NCBI GenBank assembly: GCA_900313015.1
Contig: OMPR01000010.1
Location: 372,001 to 436,000, forward strand
Source of the DNA: Rhodobacteraceae bacterium EL53
GTDB taxonomy: Bacteria > Pseudomonadota > Alphaproteobacteria > Rhodobacterales > Rhodobacteraceae
Reading direction: 5' to 3'
DNA: 64,000 nucleotides
Each line of letters opens with the position of its first letter. The first letter of the stretch is position 1. The position numbers were made by a program, and so were the translations under genes. Below, in pieces: positions 53,721 through 61,935 of the stretch. The notes under the pieces are model-generated. The model was not told the origin of the DNA and ran no database searches. It worked only from the letters and a program-made list of their open reading frames with translations.

Positions 53721-54155
53721 ATGATGAATACTCAAAACATCGCTCCGGTAACGGAGCTGAAAGCGCAGGCCAAGCGTCTGCGAGAAAAATTGCGTGGCAC
53801 CGGTGTGCAGCTAAGCCATAGTGAATCGCTTGAGCTGGTTGCGACCCAACATGGTGTGCGGGATTGGAACACATTGCATGCAATGGCAGGGAACAAGCTG
53901 TTGTTGCGGGTCGGGGACCGGGTGCGCGGGCGCTATCTGGGTCAGGCATTTGTCGGTGAGGTCCGTGCCCTGTCGACGATTGCCGATGGATCACACCGCC
54001 GTATTACGCTGCATTTTGACCAACCGGTGGACGTTGTGACCTTCGATAGCTTTTCGTCGTTTCGCCAACGGGTGAGCGGTGAAATCGGCTGGGATGGTCG
54101 ATCAACGCGCAAAACCTCGGATGGGGAACCGCAACTGGTCGTGATGCCGGAATAG
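53721..54155 (+). CDS. Glyoxalase_8-type (glyoxalase superfamily) small protein
   Basis: 144 aa from ATG at 53721, with GAGG upstream. The N-terminal part (VTELKAQAKRLREKL, then SHSESLELVATQHGVRDWNTLHAM near residues 30-55, in two pieces) matches the small 'glyoxalase superfamily' domain common in alphaproteobacteria. The C-terminal half is a beta-rich extension (LLRVGDRVRGRYLGQAFVGE). Function unknown. It sits between the fucosyltransferase and a terminator shared with the aldehyde dehydrogenase gene. Confidence 0.6.
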   Translation: MMNTQNIAPVTELKAQAKRLREKLRGTGVQLSHSESLELVATQHGVRDWNTLHAMAGNKLLLRVGDRVRGRYLGQAFVGEVRALSTIADGSHRRITLHFDQPVDVVTFDSFSSFRQRVSGEIGWDGRSTRKTSDGEPQLVVMPE

Positions 54156-54180
54156 CGTCATGTGCATGATCCCAAAAACA

Positions 54181-54208
54181 AGAAAGCCGCCCCGTTGGGC
54201 GGCTTTCT
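54181..54208. terminator. Bidirectional terminator, glyoxalase-like gene / aldehyde dehydrogenase gene
   Basis: A perfect 12-bp stem (AGAAAGCCGCCC / GGGCGGCTTTCT) with a CGTT loop, between convergent stops at 54155 and 54228. Only a short T-run follows on the plus strand, so it may be a weak terminator there. Confidence 0.8.
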
Positions 54209-54227
54209 GCGTTTCACTCTGGGCGCT

Positions 54228-55667
54228 TTACTCAGCAGCCCAACCGCCGACGGCTTTGATTTCAAGGAAATCCTCGAGACCGAACAGACCACCTTCGCGA
54301 CCGTTGCCGGACTGCTTCATGCCACCAAAGGGCGCACCTGCACCACGGGATTGGCCGTTCATCTCAACCATGCCGGACCGCAGTTGACGGGCCAGACGGT
54401 TGGCACGGGCTGGGTCCTGGGTCTGAACGTAGTTGGTCAGACCGTATGGCGTATCGTTGGCAATCTCGATCGCTTCTTCTTCGGTCTCAAACGGGATCAT
54501 TGTCAGAACCGGGCCAAAGATTTCTTCGCGGGCGACGATCATCTGGTTGTTCACATCCGCAAAGACGGTTGGTTTGACGAAAAAGCCCTGGTTGACGCCA
54601 TCGGGACGGCCTGTGCCGCCTGCAACCAATTTGGCGCCTTCGTCGATGCCCTTTTGGATCAGGTCCTGAATCTTGTTGAACTGCAACTCGTTCACAACCG
54701 GACCGATGTGGCGGCCTTCTTCTGACGCGACGCCAACGGTGACGGCGCTGGCAACAGCGGCGGCGGTTTCCACGGCCTGATCATAGATGCCCTTTTGAAC
54801 CAGCATCCGCGATGGCGCGTTACAGCTTTGACCGGTGTTGTTCATCATATGCAGAACACCCCGTTTGACAGCCTTTTCATCGGCATCGTCAAAGATCACG
54901 TTCGCGCCTTTGCCACCTAGTTCCAGGTGAACCTTTTTCAGGGTGCCAGCCGCGTTTTTCGAGATTGCAGTCCCGGCGCGGGTCGATCCGGTAAAGCTGA
55001 TCATGTCCACGTCCGGGTGACCCGAAAGCTGTGAGCCAACACCAACACCATCACCGTTCACCAAGTTGAAGACACCGGCTGGGAAACCGGCCTCGTCCAT
55101 CATTTCGGCAAAGATCATCGCATTCAGGGGGCTCTGCTCGGACGGTTTCAGAACCATGGTACACCCGGCAACGGCTGCGGCCCCAACTTTGAGCGTGATC
55201 TGGTTCATGGGCCAGTTCCACGGCGTGATCAATCCTGCAACGCCAACGGCTTCGCGAATGATGCGGTCGTTGGGGGCGTGATCCCCGAGTGGGGCTTCAA
55301 AGTCGAAATTCTTAGCTGCTTTGACGAAATTGATCAGGTGAAAGATACCTGCGCCAACCTGCTGTGTGCGGGCCATATCGATGGGAGCACCCATTTCAGC
55401 CGACATCGCCTGCGCCAGATCCTCGGTGCGGGTTTTGTAAACTTCGATCAGCTTTTCAACCATCGCAATCCGCTCGGCAGGCGGTGTTGCCATCCAACCC
55501 GGCAGGGCTGCTTTGGCTGCAGCGACGGCTGCGTTGGTGTCCGCTGCGTCTCCCAAAGAGATGACTGCACAGGGTTCCTCGGTCGAGGGGTTGATGACCT
55601 GAAAGTCATTGGCGGCGGCGGGGGCGACCCATTGGCCGTTGATATAGAAATCGCGTTTTTCAATCAT
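54228..55667 (-). CDS. NAD(P)-dependent aldehyde dehydrogenase family protein
   Basis: 479 aa from ATG at 55667 (MIEKRDFYINGQWVAP). The general-base Glu is in KKVHLELGGKGANVIF near residue 251 and the nucleophile Cys in NNTGQSCNAPSRML near residue 285; the cofactor loop SFTGSTRAGTAISKN lies near residue 229. It oxidises an aldehyde to acid. The substrate is unknown and no partner gene is adjacent, although the N-terminal INGQW with FQVINPSTEEP is typical of betaine-aldehyde- and similar short-chain ALDHs. It diverges from the peroxiredoxin gene. Confidence 0.9.
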   Translation of the reverse strand: MIEKRDFYINGQWVAPAAANDFQVINPSTEEPCAVISLGDAADTNAAVAAAKAALPGWMATPPAERIAMVEKLIEVYKTRTEDLAQAMSAEMGAPIDMARTQQVGAGIFHLINFVKAAKNFDFEAPLGDHAPNDRIIREAVGVAGLITPWNWPMNQITLKVGAAAVAGCTMVLKPSEQSPLNAMIFAEMMDEAGFPAGVFNLVNGDGVGVGSQLSGHPDVDMISFTGSTRAGTAISKNAAGTLKKVHLELGGKGANVIFDDADEKAVKRGVLHMMNNTGQSCNAPSRMLVQKGIYDQAVETAAAVASAVTVGVASEEGRHIGPVVNELQFNKIQDLIQKGIDEGAKLVAGGTGRPDGVNQGFFVKPTVFADVNNQMIVAREEIFGPVLTMIPFETEEEAIEIANDTPYGLTNYVQTQDPARANRLARQLRSGMVEMNGQSRGAGAPFGGMKQSGNGREGGLFGLEDFLEIKAVGGWAAE

Positions 55668-55961
55668 GTCAGGTTCTCCCAAATCCTGTGGACCGGACCA
55701 TGGCCGGTTTGAGTGTCGTGTGTTGTCCGTAGTGGCTTGCGCACCGAGGTCGGGACAGATCCGAATACCCCAGTCGGCGGCGAACAGAGCAACGCTGTGC
55801 AAGACCTAGGCGCAGGTTGACGCCGCTTGCAAGAGGCATCGGGTCGCGCATCAATTTCCGTTGCGGCGCAAAGTGACACGGGAGAGGGGGTGTAACAATG
55901 CCGCGAAGTCATTAGGTTGTCTCCGACGACGAGTCGTTTCATGAATTGACAGGAGGCCAAC

Positions 55962-56612
55962 ATGGGTTTGCGCATCAACGATACTGTTCCTAATTTTACT
56001 GCCGAGACGGATCAGGGGACGATTCAGTTCCATGATTGGATCGGTGACAACTGGGCCATTCTGTTTTCACACCCGAAAGATTTCACACCGGTTTGCACCA
56101 CCGAGTTTTCAGCCGTCGCACAGCTGTCCGATGAATGGGCCGCACGGGGCTGTAAAGTGATTGGTGTGTCGGTTGATGGCGTCGAAGACCACAAAAAGTG
56201 GAAAGGCGACATTGAGAAATACGGCAATGCTGCCGCAGGATTTCCGATCATTGCAGACGAGGGTTTGGCGGTTTCCAAGGCGTTCGACATGCTGCCTGCC
56301 GAGGCATATATGCCCGATGGCCGCACCCCAGCAGACAGTGCCACGGTGCGTTCGGTGTTCATCATTGGCCCCGATAAGCAGTTGAAACTGTCGATGACCT
56401 ATCCCATGACCGTTGGCCGCAACTTTGCTGAGATTTTGCGTGCGCTGGACGGTTTGCAGATGTCAGGCAAGGGTGTCGCGACACCTGCGAACTGGATGCC
56501 GGGCGAAGACGTGATCATTCCACCCGCCGTTAGCAACGAAGATGCGACAGCCAAGTTTGGTGAGTTTGAAACAATCTTCCCTTACCTGCGCAAAACCAAA
56601 GCGCCCGAGTAA
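55962..56612 (+). CDS. 1-Cys peroxiredoxin (Prx6 type)
   Basis: 216 aa. The peroxidatic Cys sits in HPKDFTPVCTTEF near residue 47, the resolving Cys is absent, and the Prx6 C-terminal extension (WMPGEDVIIPPAVSNEDA near residue 180, then FETIFPYLRKTKAPE) is present, so 1-Cys. It reduces peroxides with an external thiol. AGGAGG-like AGGAGGCC precedes the ATG by 5 bp. Confidence 0.92.
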   Translation: MGLRINDTVPNFTAETDQGTIQFHDWIGDNWAILFSHPKDFTPVCTTEFSAVAQLSDEWAARGCKVIGVSVDGVEDHKKWKGDIEKYGNAAAGFPIIADEGLAVSKAFDMLPAEAYMPDGRTPADSATVRSVFIIGPDKQLKLSMTYPMTVGRNFAEILRALDGLQMSGKGVATPANWMPGEDVIIPPAVSNEDATAKFGEFETIFPYLRKTKAPE

Positions 56613-56624
56613 GGCAAAGCTTTT

Positions 56625-56647
56625 GATGGGGGGCGTTTCCCCCCATC
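56625..56647. repeat. 9-bp hairpin after the peroxiredoxin gene
   Basis: GATGGGGGG and CCCCCCATC with a 5-nt loop, between convergent stops (56612 and 56684). Strong stem but no T-run on either side, so a weak or Rho-assisted terminator at best. Confidence 0.6.
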
Positions 56648-56683
56648 GATTCGCTGTTGGATACTCGTGTGAGTTTCGCCAGA

Positions 56684-57400
56684 TCAGGGCCGCTGTGGTT
56701 GGCTTGAAACTTTGGCCCGGTACAAGGCTCGCTTGAATTCGCGCGCCAGTTTAGACCCCGAGCGGTTCTTTTTTTGGATCGTTGATCCCCCCACTTGATC
56801 TGTAATCTCTGAGACCCCATTTGGCAGAATCGTGTGGATCTGTTGTTGCGTGATCCAATGCATCTGCAAAAAGGTATCTACGGGGCGATCGAGTCTTTCA
56901 GACGCGCCCAGCAACCTACGGGCTGCAGCTTTCCCAACCACCTGACAGACGGTCTGCAACCCTATCACGCGCGGGAGAAACAATTCCGCATGGGGGCCGC
57001 GATCAATCGTGGCCGCGGGTGTTTCGCGCCGTTTGGCCGGAAGCCGGAAGAAGCTTTCAACGCTGGCATGGTTCGCAATCAAATCCAGCGCTTCATTCCA
57101 AAGATCCAGATCAAGAGACAGGTCATCTTCGGTGATAAGTGCATAGTCGAGATCCAAATCAACAATGCGTTGCCAACAGGCGCGATGGCTCAGGAAACAC
57201 CCAACTTCGCCGGCACCCAAGGGAAACGGATAGTGGGGGGCGTGAATGTTGCCGGGCTGTGGTGTGATCTGTCCACTGGCCATGACATCTTTGCCGATAA
57301 CAGCATCCACAATCTCGGCGTTTGGCAAAAGCTGTAGCAGCTTTTGGGCATTGGGGGCGCGTTTGGCGTCACCGGGCATATGAATGATAAAGGATCGCAT
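56684..57400 (-). CDS. Glycosyltransferase family 25 (LPS biosynthesis) protein
   Basis: 238 aa from ATG at 57400 (MRSFIIHMPGD). GT25 motifs: GEVGCFLSHRACWQRIVD near residue 75, ALITEDDLSLDLDLW near residue 95. It probably adds a sugar to LPS or another surface glycan. A single gene; the next gene on its strand is the outer-membrane barrel (stop 57453, 52 bp from its start), so the pair may be one transcript. Confidence 0.85.
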   Translation of the reverse strand: MRSFIIHMPGDAKRAPNAQKLLQLLPNAEIVDAVIGKDVMASGQITPQPGNIHAPHYPFPLGAGEVGCFLSHRACWQRIVDLDLDYALITEDDLSLDLDLWNEALDLIANHASVESFFRLPAKRRETPAATIDRGPHAELFLPRVIGLQTVCQVVGKAAARRLLGASERLDRPVDTFLQMHWITQQQIHTILPNGVSEITDQVGGSTIQKKNRSGSKLAREFKRALYRAKVSSQPQRP

Positions 57401-57452
57401 GACCCGACGCATACAGCGCCGGGCCATGGCAGGAAAGGGGAACCGCGACCCT

Positions 57453-58142
57453 TTAGAAGGTGAAGCGCACCCCGAAGTTCAGGCTTAGGTTATCGAGGTC
57501 ATCCTCGACAGAGCCGGTTGAGACCCCATTGGGCGCCAGACGTGGGCTTGAGACGTTAAAGGCACGCCCGTAACGTGCGTCAAAGGTCAGGGCGGTGGCG
57601 TCGTTCAGATCATAGCTGACACCGGCAATCGCTTGCAGGGCAAAGCTGGTGTCTGAATCCTGGATCGTGACGCCCGGCCCATAAGACAGACCAAAATCGG
57701 TACGTTGCGCACCCACACCAAACCCGGCGTAGGGGGTGAATTTGCCCTGTTGTTTGAAGTCAAACAGGATGTTGGCAAAGATCGAAGCAGAGGTGATGTC
57801 GCCGCTTGTATTGACCTCGGATCCGCCACCGTTGCCAGTAAAGTTCAAACTATCGACGTCATTGTCACGATAGGACAGTTCCAGTTCGATCCGTGTGCCG
57901 ATGTTGCCGTTGCTCCATTGCGGGATTTCGCGGCCTACGGCCAGACCAATGCCATAGCCGGTGTCGAAATCACCGAAAACGGATTGCGATGACCCGCCGA
58001 TGGTTCCAGAGAGGTTCGTATCCTGGAGCTGCGTCGCGCCAAGGTAACCTTGGATGTAATACCCTTGTGGTAGGGATTGGGCGCTGAGCGCTGAGGCGGA
58101 CAGGGCAAGGAGGGTGATGCTGAGGGGGAGACGGAGTGACAT
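57453..58142 (-). CDS. Outer-membrane beta-barrel protein (OmpA/Opa-like)
   Basis: 229 aa from ATG at 58142. Signal peptide (SITLLALSASALSA, cleavage before QSLP) and alternating beta strands typical of an eight-stranded barrel; YTPYAGFGVGAQ-type strands and the C-terminal NFGVRFTF with final Phe. No periplasmic peptidoglycan-binding domain, so not OmpA itself. A small structural or adhesive outer-membrane protein is likely. Confidence 0.82.
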   Translation of the reverse strand: MSLRLPLSITLLALSASALSAQSLPQGYYIQGYLGATQLQDTNLSGTIGGSSQSVFGDFDTGYGIGLAVGREIPQWSNGNIGTRIELELSYRDNDVDSLNFTGNGGGSEVNTSGDITSASIFANILFDFKQQGKFTPYAGFGVGAQRTDFGLSYGPGVTIQDSDTSFALQAIAGVSYDLNDATALTFDARYGRAFNVSSPRLAPNGVSTGSVEDDLDNLSLNFGVRFTF

Positions 58143-58394
58143 CGGAGGTCCTTTGGTTGCTCGGGTGATATCGGACCATGTGCGCGTCCCAAGCAAAATG
58201 AAAAGAGATGGGGCCTTCACGCCTGATCACAGCTGTTCTGGACAAATTTGATGAGCCTCGAACCGGCGATCTGGAATGTCATAAAAAATGGGTTGTCAGA
58301 GGATCACAAAGGGAAGAGGCGCCCTATTTCGCTCATGATCCGTTAGCGGCGTTCCATTCGTTGCAATCAGAGCGCAGAAGTCCGATTGCGCGAC

Positions 58395-59270
58395 TCAGAC
58401 GTGTTTCGAAACCCAGTCGGCAACGCGTGGCCAAATCTCGTTTCTTGCGGAGGAGGAGGCCAGAATCCGCCCGTGTTCGTAGTCTTCAAGAAACCCATAG
58501 GATTTGCCGCACTGCACCAGCGTCTTGTCGGTGCTGCCAAAGGCGTTGGCAAAGCCAAAACACCCCTGTGGTGGGGCTACGAAATGATCTCCGGCACCTG
58601 CTAAGGTCAACACTGGCATGTGCAGACCGGGCAAGGCCGCAAGGTAATCAAAACCCTGCGCACCGTGGAACGCACCGGATAGGTTCCAACGGCACCATTG
58701 GCGCATCAAATGCGCGCTCTCGGGATCAGACCCGACCCCAAGGGCGCGGGCAGGGATGATGTCCATGCCTGCCAACCAGCCCGCCATATTTTCGATCTTC
58801 TGGCGATGTGCGGTAAGGGCGGCTGCTTGATTTGCTTGCGTGGCAAGCATGCCCAGCCCCAACACGTCTTGATTGGCCTGATCGGGGTGACGGGCCATCC
58901 ACATTGCCATCACCAAACCGCCACCGGAATGTGCAAGCCAGATTGATTTGGCTGTTTGAGTTTCCCGTTTCACCAACTCTTTGACCGCAGGCACATCCTG
59001 CAAAGCGACTGTCTCGAAATCATACTGCGCTGTTGGCGTGTCACTTGCGCCATGGCCTCGCCAGTCAAAGGCCCACACATCATATCCACACAGGGCAAGG
59101 TGCTGCGCCAACCCTTGGCAGCCTTGGTGACTGGAAAAGGTCCCATGGGTCAGGATGATCGGCGTGCGGCTGCCCTGCCCAAAGCGGTGGCAGGCGATGC
59201 GAGTGCCATCCGTGCATATCGCGGTATAGCGTGTCGATTGGGTGGAGGTTTCTGAGGGACTCTGAAGCAT
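58395..59270 (-). CDS. Alpha/beta hydrolase
   Basis: 291 aa from ATG at 59270; GTG at 59276 is an alternative. The oxyanion region HGTFSSHQG near residue 40, the nucleophile elbow in LAHSGGGLVMAM near residue 115 (AHSGG, with Ala replacing the first Gly of G-x-S-x-G), and the catalytic Asp in LAGAGDHFVAP near residue 220. Substrate not predictable; the elbow variant is unusual. Alone on its strand between the barrel gene and the pnp terminator. Confidence 0.82.
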   Translation of the reverse strand: MLQSPSETSTQSTRYTAICTDGTRIACHRFGQGSRTPIILTHGTFSSHQGCQGLAQHLALCGYDVWAFDWRGHGASDTPTAQYDFETVALQDVPAVKELVKRETQTAKSIWLAHSGGGLVMAMWMARHPDQANQDVLGLGMLATQANQAAALTAHRQKIENMAGWLAGMDIIPARALGVGSDPESAHLMRQWCRWNLSGAFHGAQGFDYLAALPGLHMPVLTLAGAGDHFVAPPQGCFGFANAFGSTDKTLVQCGKSYGFLEDYEHGRILASSSARNEIWPRVADWVSKHV

Positions 59271-59372
59271 ATGCACAGGCTAGCAGCGGGGGCAGAGCCT
59301 CGGCATCTTAAACCCCACGTTCCAACCGTGATTTTGTGGGGGCGGAATATGAGCCAGAGATCGCACCACGGC

Positions 59373-59402
59373 TGTTGCCAACAAAAAAGGCCCCGGCGAT
59401 AT
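59373..59402 (-). terminator. Rho-independent terminator of pnp
   Basis: On the minus strand GGCCTCGGC and GCCGGGGCC form a 9-bp stem (one G-U) with an ATATC loop, followed by six T residues. It is 36 bp downstream of the pnp stop. Confidence 0.92.
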
Positions 59403-59438
59403 GCCGAGGCCTCTCTTAGGATCAAGGTAAAGGGCGGA

Positions 59439-61580
59439 TTATTCCGCGCCTTCGCCTTTTTTCTCAGCGACGATTTCTTCGCCGGTTTCCTGATCAACGA
59501 TTTTCATCGACAGGCGAACCTTGCCGCGATCGTCAAAGCCCAACAGCTTGACTTTCACTTCCTGACCTTCCTTCAGAACATCTGAAGGGTGGTTCAGGCG
59601 GCGGTTTTCGATCTGGGACACGTGGACCAGACCGTCGCGCTTACCAAAGAAGTTCACAAAGGCGCCGAAATCGACGATCTTCACGACCTTACCGGTGTAA
59701 ACTGCACCTTCTTCAGGCTCGGCCACGATCGAATAGATCATATCGTAGGCTTTCTTGATCGATTCACCGTTTGGCGATGCGATCTTGATGATGCCGTCGT
59801 CGTTGATGTCGACTTTGGCGCCGGACACTTCAACGATTTCACGGATGACCTTACCGCCCGAGCCGATCACTTCACGGATCTTGTCGGTTGGAACCTGCAT
59901 GGTTTCGATCCGCGGTGCGTGCACCGAGAATTCAGCCGCGCCGGTCAGGGCCTTGGACATTTCACCCAGGATGTGGATACGGCCTGCTTTGGCCTGCTCC
60001 AGAGCTTTTTCCATGATCTCGGGCGTGATGCCTGCGATCTTGATGTCCATCTGCAGCGACGTGATACCTGCTTCGGTACCGGCCACTTTGAAGTCCATGT
60101 CGCCGAGGTGATCTTCGTCACCCAGGATGTCGGACAGGATCGCGTAGGAACCGTCTTCTTCCAGGATCAGACCCATGGCAACACCAGCAACTGGTGCTTT
60201 CAATGGAACACCTGCGTCCATCATTGACAGCGAGCCGCCGCAGACAGAAGCCATCGAGCTTGAGCCATTGGATTCGGTGATCTCGGACACAACGCGGATG
60301 GTGTAGGGGAAATCGGTGCTTGCAGGCAGAACGGCCTGCAGGGCACGCCATGCCAGTTTACCGTGGCCGATTTCACGACGGCCGGGGCCACCTACACGAC
60401 CAACTTCACCAACCGAATAGGGAGGGAAGTTATAGTGCAGCAGGAAGTTCGATTTGAAGTTGCCGTGCAGCGCGTCGATGAACTGTTCGTCGTCGCCGGT
60501 GCCCAGAGTGGTCACAACCAGACCCTGTGTTTCACCACGGGTGAACAGAGCCGAACCGTGGGTCCGTGGCAGCATGCCGGTTTCCGAAACGATGTCACGG
60601 ATTTCGTCAGTCGCACGACCGTCGATCCGCTTACCGGTTTTCACAACGTCGCCACGCAGAATGCCAGCTTCGAGCTTTTTCAGGGCGGAACCAAGGTTAG
60701 CGTCGTCCAGCTGCTCTTCGGTCAGCGCGTCTTTGATGGTGGTGCGGGCAGCTGCAACTGCGGCGGTGCGCTCTTGCTTGTCGCTGATCGCGAATGCCGC
60801 GCGCATTTCAGTTTCGCCTGCAGCTTTGACCGCTTCGTACAGCTCGGAGTAATCCGCAGGCTGGAAATCAAAAGGCTCTTTCGCGGCTTCTTCGGCCAGC
60901 GAAATGATCAGGTCGATAACCGGCTGGATCTGCTCGTGCGCAAACTTAACCGCGCCCAGCATTTCTGCCTCGGACAGTTCGTATGCTTCGGATTCAACCA
61001 TCATCACGGCGTCTTTGGTGCCGGCAACAACCAGATCCAGGCGCTGTTCAGGGTTCAGGCGCAGGTCCTGCATGTCGTCAACTGTTGGGTTCAGGACGTA
61101 TTCGCCATCCTCAAAACCAACACGGGCACCCGCGATTGGGCCCATGAACGGTGCGCCCGACAAGGTCAGTGCAGCAGAAGCAGCGATCATCGCAACCATG
61201 TCCGGGTCGTTGACCAGATCGTGGCTCAGAACGGTACACATCACCAGAACTTCGTTTTTGAAGCCAGGAACGAACAGCGGACGGATCGGACGGTCGATCA
61301 GGCGCGCAGTCAGTGTTTCCTTTTCGGTGGGACGCGCTTCGCGCTTGAAGAAGCCACCCGGTACTTTACCGGCGGCATAATATTTTTCCTGGTAGTGAAC
61401 GGTCAGCGGAAAAAAGTCCTGACCCGGTTTTTGCTGCCGAGCGAAGGTCACGTTGGCCATGACAGAGGTTTCGCCCAAAGTGGCGATAACCGAACCATCG
61501 GCCTGGCGGGCAACTTTGCCGGTTTCCAGTGTCAGCGTCTCTTCGCCCCACTGCATCGATTTCGTAGTTACGTTAAACAT
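59439..61580 (-). CDS. pnp: Polynucleotide phosphorylase
   Basis: 713 aa. Two RNase PH core domains, the first with [20 protein letters not shown] near residue 50, the second with [22 protein letters not shown] near residue 340 (in two parts), then KH ([13 protein letters not shown] near residue 565) and S1 ([20 protein letters not shown] near residue 627) RNA-binding domains. It degrades and tails RNA in the degradosome. A 5' region with GGGAA-type stems (about 61597-61620) could give autoregulatory structure. The DUF3604 gene lies between it and rpsO. Confidence 0.97.
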   Translation of the reverse strand: MFNVTTKSMQWGEETLTLETGKVARQADGSVIATLGETSVMANVTFARQQKPGQDFFPLTVHYQEKYYAAGKVPGGFFKREARPTEKETLTARLIDRPIRPLFVPGFKNEVLVMCTVLSHDLVNDPDMVAMIAASAALTLSGAPFMGPIAGARVGFEDGEYVLNPTVDDMQDLRLNPEQRLDLVVAGTKDAVMMVESEAYELSEAEMLGAVKFAHEQIQPVIDLIISLAEEAAKEPFDFQPADYSELYEAVKAAGETEMRAAFAISDKQERTAAVAAARTTIKDALTEEQLDDANLGSALKKLEAGILRGDVVKTGKRIDGRATDEIRDIVSETGMLPRTHGSALFTRGETQGLVVTTLGTGDDEQFIDALHGNFKSNFLLHYNFPPYSVGEVGRVGGPGRREIGHGKLAWRALQAVLPASTDFPYTIRVVSEITESNGSSSMASVCGGSLSMMDAGVPLKAPVAGVAMGLILEEDGSYAILSDILGDEDHLGDMDFKVAGTEAGITSLQMDIKIAGITPEIMEKALEQAKAGRIHILGEMSKALTGAAEFSVHAPRIETMQVPTDKIREVIGSGGKVIREIVEVSGAKVDINDDGIIKIASPNGESIKKAYDMIYSIVAEPEEGAVYTGKVVKIVDFGAFVNFFGKRDGLVHVSQIENRRLNHPSDVLKEGQEVKVKLLGFDDRGKVRLSMKIVDQETGEEIVAEKKGEGAE

Positions 61581-61935
61581 TTAGCGTATCCTAAAAGGGA
61601 ACACTCCCAGGCCCTTCCCGGGTTTCCCGTTTACATAGCGGCCCCATTGCCGCCGACCCCTATCATCTTCGGTTGGTGTGCTGGGGTCCGGGCACACCGT
61701 TTCAGATTCTGCGGCCTTACACTAGAACGCTGGAGAATGAAAGGGTTTGGGCAATCAGTTGGGCTTCTAAGCATCGTCGCAATTGGAAATTGAAAGAGTA
61801 GAGCATGGAAAATGCATTTTTCGAAAAAAGCGAAAATCCTAAGCGCCACTGAATTGGAAAGTAAATTTGGTTCGTATCAAAATTGCGTGTACGCTTAAGG
61901 TCATTAATTACTCTTAGTTTTTTGAGGACCCGAAC
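61581..61935. other. 355-bp gap between pnp and DUF3604 paralogue 2
   Basis: No coding frame that I trust. The pnp-proximal part holds short GGGAA/TTCCC arms that may fold in the pnp leader. The other half is strongly AT-rich and carries GCGTGTACGC (61885-61894) and TTAATTA-type sequence (61903-61910) before the DUF3604 start; GAGGA is the ribosome site. It must contain two divergent promoters, which I could not place. Confidence 0.5.

Noticed and set aside
56625-56647. GATGGGGGG hairpin as a standard intrinsic terminator
   Set aside because: Strong stem but no T-run on either strand; listed only as a hairpin.
58208-58759. 183-codon plus-strand frame over the alpha/beta hydrolase start region
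   Set aside because: Low-complexity Arg-rich translation overlapping a well supported minus-strand gene.
60363-61793. Long plus-strand open frame (476 codons) opposite pnp
   Set aside because: Antisense to pnp, without motifs and without a ribosome site; pnp itself is unmistakable on the other strand.
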